Positions 46,590-58,300 of a stretch of 64,000 nucleotides of DNA are shown here, piece by piece. This DNA is from Anadara kagoshimensis (taxonomy: Eukaryota; Mollusca; Bivalvia; Arcoida; Arcidae). The position numbers and the translations under genes were made by a program. The stretch covers positions 55,134,866 through 55,198,865 of the forward strand of contig CM037871.1 in the NCBI GenBank assembly GCA_021292105.1, in the 5' to 3' direction. Positions within the stretch are counted from its first letter, which is position 1, and every line of letters starts with the position of its first letter. The notes beneath the pieces are model-generated. The model was given only the letters and a program-made list of their open reading frames with translations. It had not been told where the DNA came from and did not search any database.

Positions 46590-47870
46590 CGGTGTGCGGA
46601 ACTAGAAACTGAATAATAAGTAATATCGGTCTGAAGTTAATTACTAATGTCATTTTGTCAATGTCAATACTTAGGGAATTGAACTCAAATATTACAGTGA
46701 AAACTAAATCAATAGTTTTTATCAACATAGTATCAGAAAAATAAACATATAAAGTTTATGCTGTCAATATCTTTGATCATTAATACATCAATACAATCTG
46801 TGACGTCTATTGTTTTGATAAAAATATGATTTTAAGCAAAAAGACTTCAAAATCACTTATTCAACAAGAGGCCCAAAAGATCCTGTAATAATCAACTGGC
46901 AAAATTTGACCTCATTTGAATAATATGCTAAAATGGTGTCAATGAAAAATTCCTTCTATGTTTCAAACAAAATGGGTAGAAATCTGAATCCACAATGGCT
47001 ATTTTAGTGATTTTGTTTTATAGTAAAAGTGGCCATATTAAATTTCATACGGGGTCGACGTGTACAAACTTTGATCTACCCCGCGTTCCACACAAAATTG
47101 GTTTAAATTGACACAGTAGTTTCAGAGGAGAGTTTCATAGTTGTTTCATTTCTTTTGGATGTTTGCCTGTACCCAAACATTTACACGACTTGAATATGCC
47201 GTTATGCTAAGTCTCATGACATGTAAATATGGCTTCACAAGATAACAATTATTTTTGTTTAAAACGAAAGAAAAATAGTATTGTTTTATAAACACACGGC
47301 ATCCTTTTCAACAATAACATGTGTTTTGTCGTGATTATAAAACGTTTGCATATTTTACACTTTTTAAAAAAATACTTAAAACAAATGAAATCAGAAATTG
47401 GTAATAAATGCAAAATATCTGCCAACTGACACCTGAAATTAATGGATTTTTAGGAAATTTATAGATATGATCATAACTTAGTCGATACTTTATACACTGC
47501 TTGTCTGGCAGTCAGTCAGGATCTTGAAACAAACCATTGCCATTTCATAATTATGTCATTGTCAATTCTACACCAGACAAATCATTTCAAGAATCTAGAA
47601 TATTCTAGAAGCGATTTAAATATATCTAGCAATTCTCTACTTTCATTCTTTTTTTTAAATGCATTTAAAATGATGAAATCTCTTGGAAATGCTCTAGGGA
47701 CAGACAAATTTTAAACCGTAACGATAGAATTTAAATGTTTTATGATTTTAAATATATTTTAGATATTTCATGTTAAGAATAACGGAAACTAATAGCAATG
47801 CATACAGTAATAATGATCATATAGACGGACAATACCATCTCCTTAAAGCCTTAAGTGGATAATGTTATAA
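46590..47870. repeat. Duplicated block Y'
   Basis: Counterpart of 35110-36120, interrupted by the repeat at 46862-47155. Confidence 0.72.
46862..47155. mobile_element. Dispersed repeat starting CAAGAGGCCC, inserted in block Y'
   Basis: Absent from block Y, so it inserted after the duplication. It begins ACAAGAGGCCCAAAAGATCC, a phrase common to a dispersed molluscan repeat, and contains ATACGGGGTCGACGTG. No coding capacity seen. The family name is unknown to me. Confidence 0.6.
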
Positions 47871-48827
47871 CAATCAGGTGAGGAGTAGAGACGTTGGTAC
47901 AAAGCAATATAATTATATATATATAAAACAAGGTGAGAGATATAATAAAATTAATAACTGTTATATGATGAATGAGTTAAAATGGTTATATTTTTTCGCC
48001 GTTGGATATATTATCATTTGTTTTTATTTTAAAAACATAAAATCATGATTAAATGGTTTTAAAAACGCAAACACGCGTTACCCATTTTTCTATAGAGAAG
48101 CCAAATATCACATTAAATTTTTCTGAAATTTTGTTTTCGTAGAATAAATAGTTGCACCCCTAGCTTACATTGACCTGGTTTGGGTAGCCATAGCCATCAG
48201 TGCCACGAACAAATCTGAATTGCAACGGACCATGGATACATCTGACCGAGTTTCATTGAAACTGTCCGGTAGTTTCGAGGTTAACCACACACACATACAC
48301 ACACACACACACTTGCGCGCGTACTTTGTATGTAATAAATATTGTCCCGAGTTGACTCGATATTTGCACGAGCTTGCGAGTTCAATAACCCTTTTATTAT
48401 ATAGCAAAATAAATTTTGTTTACTTTCCACTAGTATTTCATCTCAAAATACCATTTTTTCTTACAATACATAAACATTGCACTAGTTCTTGTATACGGTT
48501 ATAAGAACTAACAACACAATCATGACGTCGTCAGCCATATAACAAAAATCGTATGACGTCATACATGACAGCGTCATGTGACAAAGCGTGCAGTATGAAA
48601 AAATGATTCGGGAAACCTCGGACTGAAACAAAGTCTGCGTGCAAATATCGATATTTATTGCGCGCTAACACCTCGGGATTCATCCTTTAAATTCTATGTG
48701 ATGCATATATTGCTAATAGCAGGTGTATTGATATCATGCAATAACAATGTTCATCTTCATTTGTTGCTTTATATTTTAGTTATGGGTCTTAGTTTTACAA
48801 ATGAACAGAAGTCTTAAGCCATTTGGA
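47871..48827. other. Non-coding DNA
   Basis: A (CA)n patch lies at 48288-48311. No gene recognised. Confidence 0.45.
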
Positions 48828-49059
48828 GCCAATATACGATCGACTCTGGCTCAGTTGCCAATATACGATGACCTCTGGCTCATTTGTCAATATACGATGA
48901 CCTCTGGCTCAGTTGCCAATATACGATGGCCTCTGGCTCAGTTGCCAATATACGATGGCCTCTCGCTCAGTTGCCAATATACGATGACCTCTGGCTCAGT
49001 TGCCAATATAAGATGGCCTCTGGCTCAGTTGCCAATATACGATGGCCGCTGGCTCAGTT
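48828..49059. repeat. 29 bp minisatellite, eight units
   Basis: The unit is GCCAATATACGATGRCCTCT + GGCTCAGTT, repeated eight times with few changes and ending directly before a SINE head. Both translated frames look like repetitive protein only because of the array. Confidence 0.95.
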
Positions 49060-49068
49060 GGCTCTACA

Positions 49069-49408
49069 AATGCGGTAGCTCAGTTGGTAGTATGTTCGCA
49101 CCGTAAATGGGAGGTTGCATGTTCGATCCCCGACAGGCTCTGACCCATGACTTGAAAGTGGGCAGTGTTCTTTCGCCAATTGCAAGCACTCAGCATTACG
49201 AAATGAAAGTCTCTGTTCATTCGGATGGGAAATTAAAATAAACGAAGTCCTGTATCACGGTAGGCGTGACACGATAAAGAACCCTACTTTGCATAATGTC
49301 ATCAGCGCAAAGACAGGCAAAATTTCTGCACCTTCGCCTATAGCTGGCAACGTCTCGATATAAGTGAAATATTCTTGACTTGGACGTTAAACATCGTTAC
49401 TCAACTCT
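49069..49408 (+). mobile_element. tRNA-derived SINE (family S), near full length
   Basis: A box GGTAGCTCAGTTGGTAG, B box TGTTCGATCCCCGAC, body CGCCTATAGCTGGCAACGTC, tail GTTACTCAACTC. Its head follows the 29 bp minisatellite by about 10 bp. Confidence 0.9.
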
Positions 49409-49904
49409 TATGAAGAGATGAAATAGAGAATCAAATGGGAATGAAGAAATTGAAAGTATCCTTTATAGACAGGTGGCCTTTCTCACAGATTCGAATGTAA
49501 ATATACTCTTCAGTGCAGACATTTAAAAAGAAAGAAAGAAAAAAAACCACACACACACACACACACACGCACACACACTTCTATATACGTATTCTCTTAA
49601 GATCAAAGTTAATATAGAATGTTCTTATCGTTCATCTTCGATCATTACACGTCAGACACAAAATCCGTCAATATAGATCCAAGAGTGAACCAGGAAGAAG
49701 CACCCATCAAAATTTCAATATCGAGCAAGTATTGAGTGATAGTATCCTTGTAGGTTACCATAACTTTAATCTGAATGACTTACGCCGAATAACTTTTGAC
49801 AGTTTTTAGAAAGATTAGCCACAGTACATTTTCAAATGTGGAATTAATAACAGTCGCGATAGGAACTCACTGTTTGGTGATCAAAAGCATCAGACTTACT
49901 CCAT
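49409..49904. other. Non-coding DNA with (CA)n
   Basis: A (CA)n run lies at 49549-49578. A fragment of the GGTGGCCTTT inverted-repeat family is near 49455-49490. Confidence 0.5.
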
Positions 49905-50172
49905 TGTTAATTATACCCCCGCTTAAAAAGTGGGGGGGGGGGTATATAGTGATAGGGGTGTCCGTCCGTCCTTCCGTTACACCTTAGGGTACCTATCTCT
50001 TGTCCGCAACTCCTCCTAAATCCTTCAATTGATTTTCATGAAACTTTCACACAATCTTTGTGATAAAATGTAGATGTGCACCTTCTATTTAAAAATTTGA
50101 TCCGATGGATTTTTTTATGTGGGGGAGCGGGGGGTATTTTTTGTGAGCTTGTGGCTCACAGTTTTTCTAGTT
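49905..50172 (+). mobile_element. Dispersed TATACCCCCGCTTAAAAAGT element
   Basis: Begins TTATACCCCCGCTTAAAAAG with a G run, then GTCCGTCCGTCCTTCCGTTA and TTTTCATGAAACTTTCACAC. It ends with GGGGGGTATTTTTTGTGAGC and a CACAGTTTTTCTAGTTC motif. I know this arrangement as a dispersed bivalve repeat; it is non-coding and its class is unclear to me. Confidence 0.65.
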
Positions 50173-51495
50173 CAAATTTTCCTGGGAGCATTAGGCACGA
50201 CTTGATACGAGTGAACAATCATCAATCGTGTGTCTGCCCTCTCTCTCTCTCTTTCTGTCTTGAATATTGGAAAAAACTTCAGAAAAGTGAGTTTTATTGC
50301 ATAAATCGATGCATGTGCACCCTCTGAAGCACTAGTTGCACCTCGATCAATCAGTCGTAGATTCACAAGTTATTTGATATTTATTGATGCAGTTGGAGAA
50401 GAGATATACCAGACCTGTCATTCCCCCAGTAATTAATTTACAATAACAAATTACAACTGACAGAAGAACTGTTATAGTGATAACGAAATGGCAAATTAGT
50501 TCGAACAGATTTATCAAATTGCTCAATAACAGTGCAGTCTTTTGTCGAGCTGACATCGTGGTGTAATAGTATATTCAAATCAATAAAATATCACTTTGTA
50601 TTGAGTTAATTGAATAAGGACGTTGAATTATTGGTAGAAACTTCCTTTGGGTTTCATTTAAAAACAAATAAACAGCTGCTTATTAAGATGGCGGATATTT
50701 ATGAGCTTCATTTAATCAAACGGTTACGGTATAACTATAGATGTAAAGATGAAAAGAAGTTAAAATATAGAAAAAATCCATTTTTAGCATTAAATGAAAT
50801 TTAACTAAAGACTGAAAACAGCATAAAATTAAAATAAAATATTCTGTTAGAGGACACGGGGTGGTTATAGACAAACGAATGGAGACGTTGAAGACATTTA
50901 AAAACCGGATCTCCAACATATCCCATGACTGGTTCGCATTTTAAACTTTCTCTTTTTTTAACATTATCTTTCTATTCTTTCTTTTCTTTTCTATCTTCTT
51001 CTTCTTTTCTTACTAACTTTCCTGGACCTGGACGCACACTGGTGATAAGCTTTGTTGACGAAGGAAACCAGTATGGTTGGCAAATGGCAAATGAATGTCC
51101 TTACCGACATCTCTAATGTCAACAGACGGGTGATGAAAAGTTAAGTTGATGGTTAAAATCATTAATTTTCAAACCATTGGGTACAAAAATTATGCGTTCA
51201 GTCTTTTCGACACCCTCTCTCTCTGTATCATTAATTTGGCGAGTGGTCACTGTGCTATATTGTCAGCATTTGTGTAATCTCTTAAGCTATAGCATAATGT
51301 CAGTGTTGAAGTTAATAAGGAGAGATAACTCGGACGCTCTCAGTAAAAAATGTAAAAAAAAAAATCGAGTGGATAATGCAGTAAGACGAATCCAATATGA
51401 AAACTAAATAGAACACCACTAACAATATTGTTCAAACCAAATCTTAAAGGGACATAATCGATGAGACCTTAGACTGATAATTTACAACGTATCTA
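50173..51495. other. Non-coding DNA upstream of the dioxygenase-like gene
   Basis: A CT-rich microsatellite (50239-50256) and a CTTCTTCTTTTC patch (50985-51015). Open stretches here (50610-50804, 50925-51116) lack support. Confidence 0.45.
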
Positions 51496-51570
51496 GTACT
51501 GGTACCCTCCCTTTGATTGTTCCCGGAAAAAACTCGCACAATACAACAATCAAAGGGAGAGAATCAGTAC
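51496..51570. repeat. 26 bp inverted repeat just upstream of a start codon
   Basis: The arms 51496-51521 and 51545-51570 match at 23 of 26 positions, including a perfect 14 bp TCCCTTTGATTGTT core. The spacer is 23 bp. It ends 47 bp before the ATG at 51618, so it is likely in the promoter or 5' leader. Confidence 0.9.
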
Positions 51571-51617
51571 TTATAATTCTCTTTCATTGCCTCTTCAATG
51601 TTAGGAGGTTTTGGAAA

Positions 51618-54188
51618 ATGAAAGCGATTTCCTTGTTTCACTTTGTCTTGTGTATGAACTACATCGCCATATCTTATGCGTGGATCCAAAATGTGTATAT
51701 TTTACCACATGGCGGGATTGCTCTAGACCCCAACAACTTTAATACTACAAATCAAACGGCTAAAGAAGAGGCATTGAAGTTAAACAAGGCGTGCAAGCTG
51801 GTCGGTCACAACATAGCTGATACAGGCCCAGATATTGTGTTACTGAGTACCCCACATGGAGTAGCTGATTTAAACAATTTTGCGTTTTTTGAATCCCACC
51901 GGAGAAGGTGAAGCCGACACTGACAACTGTAAATGTCCACCATGTTGTTATAGAGTAAATGTTACTTTAGACTGTCAGATCGCCAAAGACATTGTAGAAA
52001 AATTAGGAAAACACAAAAATATCACTGGTTTTAGTGGGTTTGGACCGCCGTGCCAAAGTGATGTGTCTTTTCCATTAAGGTATGAGATATTTTAAATTAT
52101 AACACAAACGCACGCGAATCTCTCTAAGATTGAATTTCCAAAGGAATAAATACGTCAAAGTCAAGAATATTTACTTATATCGAGATGTCACCAACTATAG
52201 GTGAACTGGCATAATTTTGTTTTACCATTTCATTGCATTCAATGTACAGGGAGGGTTCTACAACTTACTACGCCTGCCGTGACACGGGTCTTCGGTTTTA
52301 AGGAGTCTTCCGAAGGACCTCGTGACTTTCAATTCTAATTACCGAGCGCTTAGCGAAAGAACATTCATAACCGATTTTTAAGTTTTGCTCAGAACCCCTA
52401 CCTTCCACATACATAGCGATCACTCCATGAGATACCGTGGTGATCTCTTAGAATACTGGTTATAAAAAAGACACTTGGAAGGCCATCAGTAGTCTGTGCA
52501 TTGTTTTAAAGGCATAGAAAGTCTGTAAAATTTATAAAAATTATTTACATTATAACATTAGCTAATTGCAATTGTTTCTCAATTTTGTGTTTTCAGATGG
52601 GGAGAGGTCATACCATTGCAGTTTATTCCAAATCTTGAAAATATAAAAGTAATAATTTTGTCCCAGCCGAGTAGAAGATACACTGATGACGTGAAGATGA
52701 TTCCTGAACTTTTAGATTTAGGTTAGATAAACACTTAACCATGTACCTTATTATTACGGTGATTTTACGGTTATAGATTGATTGAATTTTATGTTTCGGT
52801 CAAGAATATTTCACTTATATCGAGACGTCACCAGCTATATGTGAAATGGCGCTTTTTTTTCTTCCACACCTCAGTCATTCCAAAGTAATCGTAACGCTTT
52901 CAATTATATGTTGCAGTGGTTATTTTGGAGCAAAGGTGCATTTTCTCACTGTTTTCCATGTGTTTTCGATCTGTCGCAAATCGGATTATAAAAGAGATAA
53001 ACTTAATTAACGTTGGTAATTGATTTTCCTAACCGTGGGAACAGTTTGTGACGTTTGAGCATATGTCGCAATAGCTAAAGCTCGTTCTGGACAGATAAAT
53101 ATTCTTCCTCGTGTGAAATATCTCTGTCTTGCACTGTTACCGGTGTAAGATTATATTTATCTCCGCTCGGAACAATGTGCAAGAAGTGTACTTTATCTTA
53201 AGGTTTCTTACTAAGCAGACAGTAACTTTTATTTTTAAAGCAATTTTGGTTGGTGAAATAACAGTAACTACTTATTTTCAAGTCTTGGTCACAACCTGCT
53301 TCATATACTACATACTCTTACTTTATTGAAGGTTTTGGGGCTACACACTTGACGAACTTCTCCAATAAACCAAAAGTTGTACGTATTTATCCTTAAGACT
53401 GTTTTGATTAAAATATTCTATACATATATATCATGGATTTTCTAAATGATTTTCAGGGAAAGAACTATTCCATTATTTTGATAATTTGAGTAAAATGGTT
53501 TCAGTGATTATAAGTGCTGACTTGGCGCACACACACGATCCCAATGGACCATATGGGTTCTCAACAGCAGCGGAACCATTTGATCAGGTAAAATATTTAT
53601 TACTTAATTTGGCATTTTGGTAAAAACATTATTGTCATTAAATACCAAGTATTCAAAGAGAAATTTCATGCACATGTATAAAAATGCCTAGGTTGCATTT
53701 TTGCTGAATTTGAAATAACTATTTGGATACATAAGCTATAAGTTTAATATCTGTTATTATCAGAAGACTGGTTATGTTGGTCAAATTTGAATTTAACCTT
53801 AAGAATCCTCATTCAAGTTTTTTATTTGTGAAAATTTGAAAGGGGCAAGTCTTTACTTTTTGAAAATGGTTATCCGTGATCATATATATAGCTATTTCCT
53901 TGCACTACCAAGGCTAGTAATAATGATTAATTCTGTTGATTACAGGCGTGTGGTAGTTGGGCTGAAACATTAAATCCAGACAGTTTACTATTGACAGCAA
54001 AACAGTATGTTGATAAAGCTTTGTCATGCGGATACACGGGGTTAGTGATGTTACACGGTATGCTAAGTGAAGCAGGGTTGTCGTCATGGTCATCACAATT
54101 ATATGCAAATTATCATCCAAGTTATTATGGAATGATGGTAGCATCTGTAAGGAGAAAGCAAAACCTGAATCTTCATGACGACTTTTAG
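51618..54188 (+). CDS. Secreted class III extradiol (LigB-type) dioxygenase-like protein, four exons
   Basis: Exons are 51618-52079, 52597-52721, 53457-53587 and 53946-54188, all with GT/AG borders and matching phase. The expected product is about 319 aa. The ATG at 51618 opens a signal peptide (MKAISLFHFVLCMNYIAISYA). LILPHGG-type His31 and STPHG His80 look like the iron-binding histidines of class III extradiol dioxygenases. CKCPPCC is in the rest of exon 1, SADLAHTHDPNGPYGFSTA in exon 3, and LVMLHGMLSEAGL and YHPSYYGMMVAS in exon 4. The family opens catechol-type rings; the natural substrate here is unknown and a secreted form is unusual. Exon 1 changes frame inside a run of six T (about 51885-51890); total exon length is one base over a multiple of three. 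This may be an assembly error or a real lesion. Introns 1 and 2 hold SINE pieces. Confidence 0.78.
52153..52443 (-). mobile_element. tRNA-derived SINE (family S) in intron 1
   Basis: TCAAGAATATTTACTTATAT, then CCGTGACACGGGTCTTCGG, then GCGCTTAGCGAAAGAACATT, ending in a degraded tRNA-like head (CATGAGATACCGTGG). Strongly diverged. Confidence 0.75.
52780..52868 (-). mobile_element. tRNA-derived SINE (family S) tail in intron 2
   Basis: Only the tail and adjacent body: TCAAGAATATTTCACTTATA, then CGAGACGTCACCAGCTATAT. Confidence 0.7.
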
Positions 54189-54582
54189 GCGCCGGTTTAA
54201 CACCTTTATGGCGGCACACATCACCGAAAGTAAAACTGGTGTATATGAACAAAATGTAACTCCAAGAGTTTGTCATTTTGTTTTTGTGAAACAGATGATT
54301 AAATAACCAGTGTTCACTGAAAAGGCACTTGTCTATTGCAGCAACCATACCATCGAGTGTTTAACTATTACTACTATGCAAAAGACCATACTTTTTATAA
54401 AGGCCACATTCTAAGTACGTGTATGCTTATGTAAAAGAAAATTACCATGCATAGTTGGAGCATTGTGACCTGAACATAAACATATTCTTAACATTACACC
54501 AGCACGATTTTCTCATAAAAAATACTAACACTGGTAACCAGGTTAAAGTGCAACTGAAGTGAATATTTAAAGCATTGAAAAT
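54189..54582. other. 3' flank of the dioxygenase-like gene
   Basis: Probable 3' untranslated region. Candidate polyadenylation signals are weak; I see none that I would fix. Confidence 0.4.
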
Positions 54583-54935
54583 AAAACAAAAACATAAGTC
54601 CATGTTCAGATCACGATCCCAAAAGCAAAGTAACAACTTTCTATATGTACTTTCCAAGTTTATCACTTGAATTTCCGGTAGGAAGTGAGACTGGGTGCCC
54701 CGGAAGGTAAGGCTACATCCGCCATATCACTTGTGAAATCAAAAGTGAAGGGAATAGGAAACCATTGGGCGTGAAATATATTCATGAAAATTTTGGATAG
54801 AGACGTCATACTTATCAACAATGTTGTGATAATGGCCTAAAACTGAAGACCTTGATAATCCTAGGCTTGCAATTATCTATTCAACAAATTCTTTATAAGC
54901 AACCTGTTTCGTTTTACAAAGTTCACATCTAACAT
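54583..54935 (-). mobile_element. YIDD-type RT retroelement, 3' fragment
   Basis: AAAACATAAGTCCATGTTCA, then GTGCCCCGGAAGGTAAGG, then TCAACAATGTTGTGATAATG and ATCCTAGGCTTGCAATTATC. Older than most copies. Confidence 0.72.
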
Positions 54936-56067
54936 ATTTTGTGTTGTTTTCGGTTGCGTCTACTCGTCATCAGGCTAATTCAGGGATTGTTCAATATTAC
55001 CATTGAATTGGTACTTTTGTGTAAATTTTTCCACTTATAAGATAAATTCAAAATAACTATGAATTATATGAGCTGTCTCCTAGATGATTTTACCTTTGTT
55101 GTCTCGTTTGCTTGTTTTTGGTGTTGTTTCCTGTTCTTGACCGAGTGACCATGAGTTTTTCAGCTGCAAAATAATTGCTGTATTTTATTGAAAACAAGAG
55201 CAGTCTTCTCAAATGCATATAGTTGCAATTCATTGTTGGCATATCAAAATATGAGTTCTTGCATACTGCAGATATATTACCCAGATATGAAAACAGTTCT
55301 TATAATTACCGACAGAGATTAATGTTGAATATATAATATTTTACAAAGAAAACAATCTATCTATTACTGCAAACAAACAATTTATTTAACACATTATTCA
55401 GATGCACATATCAAATTAATAGCACCTTAATAACCAAACATTTAAAATAGAATTCTACATACATGTATTTTGTTTTGTGAAAATTACCCGTAAATATGTA
55501 CTAGTAAATGCTCAACTTTCTTCAAATTCTACACAACAACAATTAAATCGCTTTTAGAGCTGCAATTGCCTCATAAAATAATAAAATAAACTTAAAATTG
55601 TAATTAATTAAAGTAGTTTTTTTAGTATTAAGTTTGCATAAGCATGTTAAAAGTAATCGCACCTGTTATTGCAATAGAAGATTTACTGTTACACCAGTCA
55701 ATTATATACAAGATGTAAGGCAATTCAATTAAAACCAATCCAATTGTAGCACTATTAACATTTTTCATTAATGAAATTAACATTACATCACCGACTAGTT
55801 AATCACTCTATCTAACTGTTCAAACATTGGTTCCAAACTCCTTTCAATTTAAGTAATAAGGCTTGATATTTATTGTACTGTGTATTTAAATATGGTTTCT
55901 TAAATCTTAATCGTCCAATATAATAATTGAAAAATCATTGTCTTCAGAAACAGTCGCTGGTTTGTCTCCATTCGTTGCACCATTATCTGGAAGTAAATAA
56001 AAGAAAATATCTCAAATAAACCAGAGGCATAATTTTTATTTTTACAATACAAACATCTATAGTCAAA
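54936..56067. other. AT-rich non-coding DNA
   Basis: No gene or recognised repeat. Confidence 0.45.
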
Positions 56068-56690
56068 GAACATTGACCTGTCCGCTTGACCTTTTATAGG
56101 AAATATTTATATAGGAGGATCCAGCAAATATATGGGTAGTGTTAGGATTTGCAGTTAATGCACACATATTGCAGATGAAAGTACTAGTGTTTCTCATTAC
56201 ACTCGCTAAACATGCATGCACAACTCCATAGTAAATGTGTAAAAATCAAGTGGACTGTTGACAGGTCAATGTTGTTTGCCTATATACTCGTTTATATTAG
56301 CAATGTGCAATAGTTTTAAAACAAGTTGGGTGATTGTTAGCCCTGTTCTAATACCACATCGCTCAATGATAACTGGCCACGATTTTGTTATAAATCCGGT
56401 GCATGTCCACAGAAGTAAGAAAAAGCAACCTCCTTGGATAGTCAAACAACAACGACCTCTTCGTTTGATCTTTCATTAAGAATATTTATATATGAGGGTC
56501 CACCAAATACATGGACAATATTACGATTAGCAGGTAATTATAAAACTAGTGTATACATAAGACACTTGATTAGTGTCTCATTATGTAGACAAAAAAACAC
56601 GTGTTCCCTATATATAAATGCATTGGCTCGTGGTAAATATTTAAATTAAAGGTCAAGCGGACACGTCAATGTTGTTTACCTATATGTATA
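56068..56690. mobile_element. Nested inverted-repeat elements, CATTGACCTGTCCGCTTGACC family
   Basis: The outer ends are ACATTGACCTGTCCGCTTGACC (56070) and its inverted form GGTCAAGCGGACACGTCAATGT (56652). Internal end-like pieces lie at 56256 (GTTGACAGGTCAATGTTG) and 56468 (GATCTTTCATTAAGAATATT), so two copies of roughly 210 bp probably lie side by side. A related end is at 16366. Confidence 0.6.
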
Positions 56691-56789
56691 GATATTTTCA
56701 AAAGCATTCAGTTTTATTTTAACGTAAAGGTAAAAAAACAAAGATCAACATTTGTTGATATAATCGTATATATGCAAAACACCTCTGTC

Positions 56790-57290
56790 TAGCTACCTAC
56801 ATCCGCAACGTATAGAATGGAAGAAACATGAAACATGCGTACTCTTATCTATCCAGGGATAGATTAAGGTAAACATAATACTAATCAACAATATTATGTC
56901 AGTGGTCCTTGATAAGCATAGGTTTGCAATTACCCTAACCCAATTCATTTGCAAGCATCTTGCTTCTTTGTCGTATAAAGGTACCGCATGGGGAACAAAC
57001 TCTACCATCGCGTATTGACTGTGCAACATATACACCATAATCGGGTGTTTTGTGGCATAGAAAAGGAAAGTTGGTGATAGAAAAACTGAAAGTCATCATG
57101 TTTGTCATACAGTCTTAAATGTAATCTTTCGTGGGTGTCATAAGCGTGGTTCAAGTAGGTACAAAAACATGAAGAAACAGTCGCATTTTTCTCAAGCTCA
57201 CCAAGGATAGGAGGCATTCATATAATATGTTATCCATAGTTAAGATTATAAAGAGATAGAACATCATCTATATATCTGTATGTAGTGTTA
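56790..57290 (-). mobile_element. YIDD-type RT retroelement, C-terminal RT and part of the 3' region
   Basis: The minus strand gives a decayed YIDD region (plus-strand complement ACATCATCTATATATCTGTA near 57265), the YDKHDDFQFF-type block near 57090 and GVYV-like sequence. The 3' terminus is missing. A full terminus of another copy starts at 57292. Confidence 0.72.
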
Positions 57291-57291
57291 A

Positions 57292-57590
57292 TCAAAAACA
57301 AACACATCAATCCATGTCCAAATCGCAATCCTAAAGAATAAACTTTGAAACTGGTAAATAAAGTTAAACATGTGAATTTCTACCAGGAAAGAGATTCCGG
57401 ATGCTCAAGGACAAACACCTGCTGTTAACCTAGTTACATCCGCCACACATGTAAGACATCAAAACTGACAATGGAAGAAACATGGAAATATGGAACGTCA
57501 AATAACATCAATGGTAATTTTGAATACGAAGACATCATTATTATCAACAATACTGTGATAACGGCCATAAATAATTTAGCCAGTCCTCTC
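57292..57590 (-). mobile_element. YIDD-type RT retroelement, 3' fragment
   Basis: AAAAACAAACACATCAATCC, then AAACTGGTAAATAAAGTTAA, then CTAGTTACATCCGCCACACA and CAACAATACTGTGATAACGG. Its terminus abuts the RT part of the copy at 56790, so the two lie in the same orientation. Confidence 0.75.
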
Positions 57591-57821
57591 TCCAGATTTA
57601 ATAAGGTTCTTTAGAAATTCTGCTTAGTCTGAATCATTAGTTCACCGTTAGTGCCCATTAGTATACTGCTTGTTTGTTGGAAAGTTATACTGCTAAATAC
57701 AACACATATATTGTCAAAAACTTTGAATGTTTTGTTGATGGTATCTTCAATATATTTGTGTGTTCGAATCTATATGGTCCATATAGACACCAATTGACCG
57801 TGTAAGTCAATATCAAACACT
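57591..57821. other. AT-rich non-coding DNA
   Basis: Nothing recognised. Confidence 0.4.
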
Positions 57822-58300
57822 ATGTCCAAATCACAATCCAAAAATCAAACATACGAATTCATGTCCAAATCACAATATCGAAATCAAACACAAACATACT
57901 AACCCATACACGTCAAAATCACAATCCCAAAGTCGGCCATAAATATACAACCCATGTCCAAATCGCAATCACAATGTCAAATACACACATACCAATCCAT
58001 GTGTAAATCACTTAATCACAACCCCAAAGTCAAACACAAACATACGAAACCAACATGTTCAAATCACAATCCCAAAGTCAAACACAAACATAACAATCCA
58101 TGTCAAAAGCACAATCCCAAAGTCAAACACAAACATACCAACCCATAAATGTCAAAATCACAATCCGAAAGACAAACACAATTATACAAACCCCATGTCG
58201 AAATCACAATACCGAAGCCAAATACAAACATATAGGGATTTGTCCAAGTCACAATTCTGAAGTCAAACACAAACATAGCAATCTATGTCCAAATCACGAT
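57822..58300 (-). repeat. Satellite of about 44 bp units grown from the retroelement 3' end
   Basis: Ten to eleven units with consensus TGTCCAAATCACAATCCCAA followed by AGTCAAACACAAACATACCA and ATCCA. Each is the outermost 40-odd bases of the YIDD element terminus in minus orientation. The array leads without a break into an ordinary terminus at 58301. Units vary from 38 to 56 bp and differ at many positions. Confidence 0.88.

Noticed and set aside
48801-49106. Repetitive protein of about 100 aa
   Set aside because: The frame is only the translation of a 29 bp minisatellite; it is equally open in another frame.
53914-54348. Minus-strand frame of 144 codons
   Set aside because: It overlaps exon 4 of the dioxygenase-like gene in antisense and shows no domain of its own.
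57822-58300. CRISPR-like array
   Set aside because: Units are contiguous and diverged with no unique spacers, and the genome is animal; it is a satellite.
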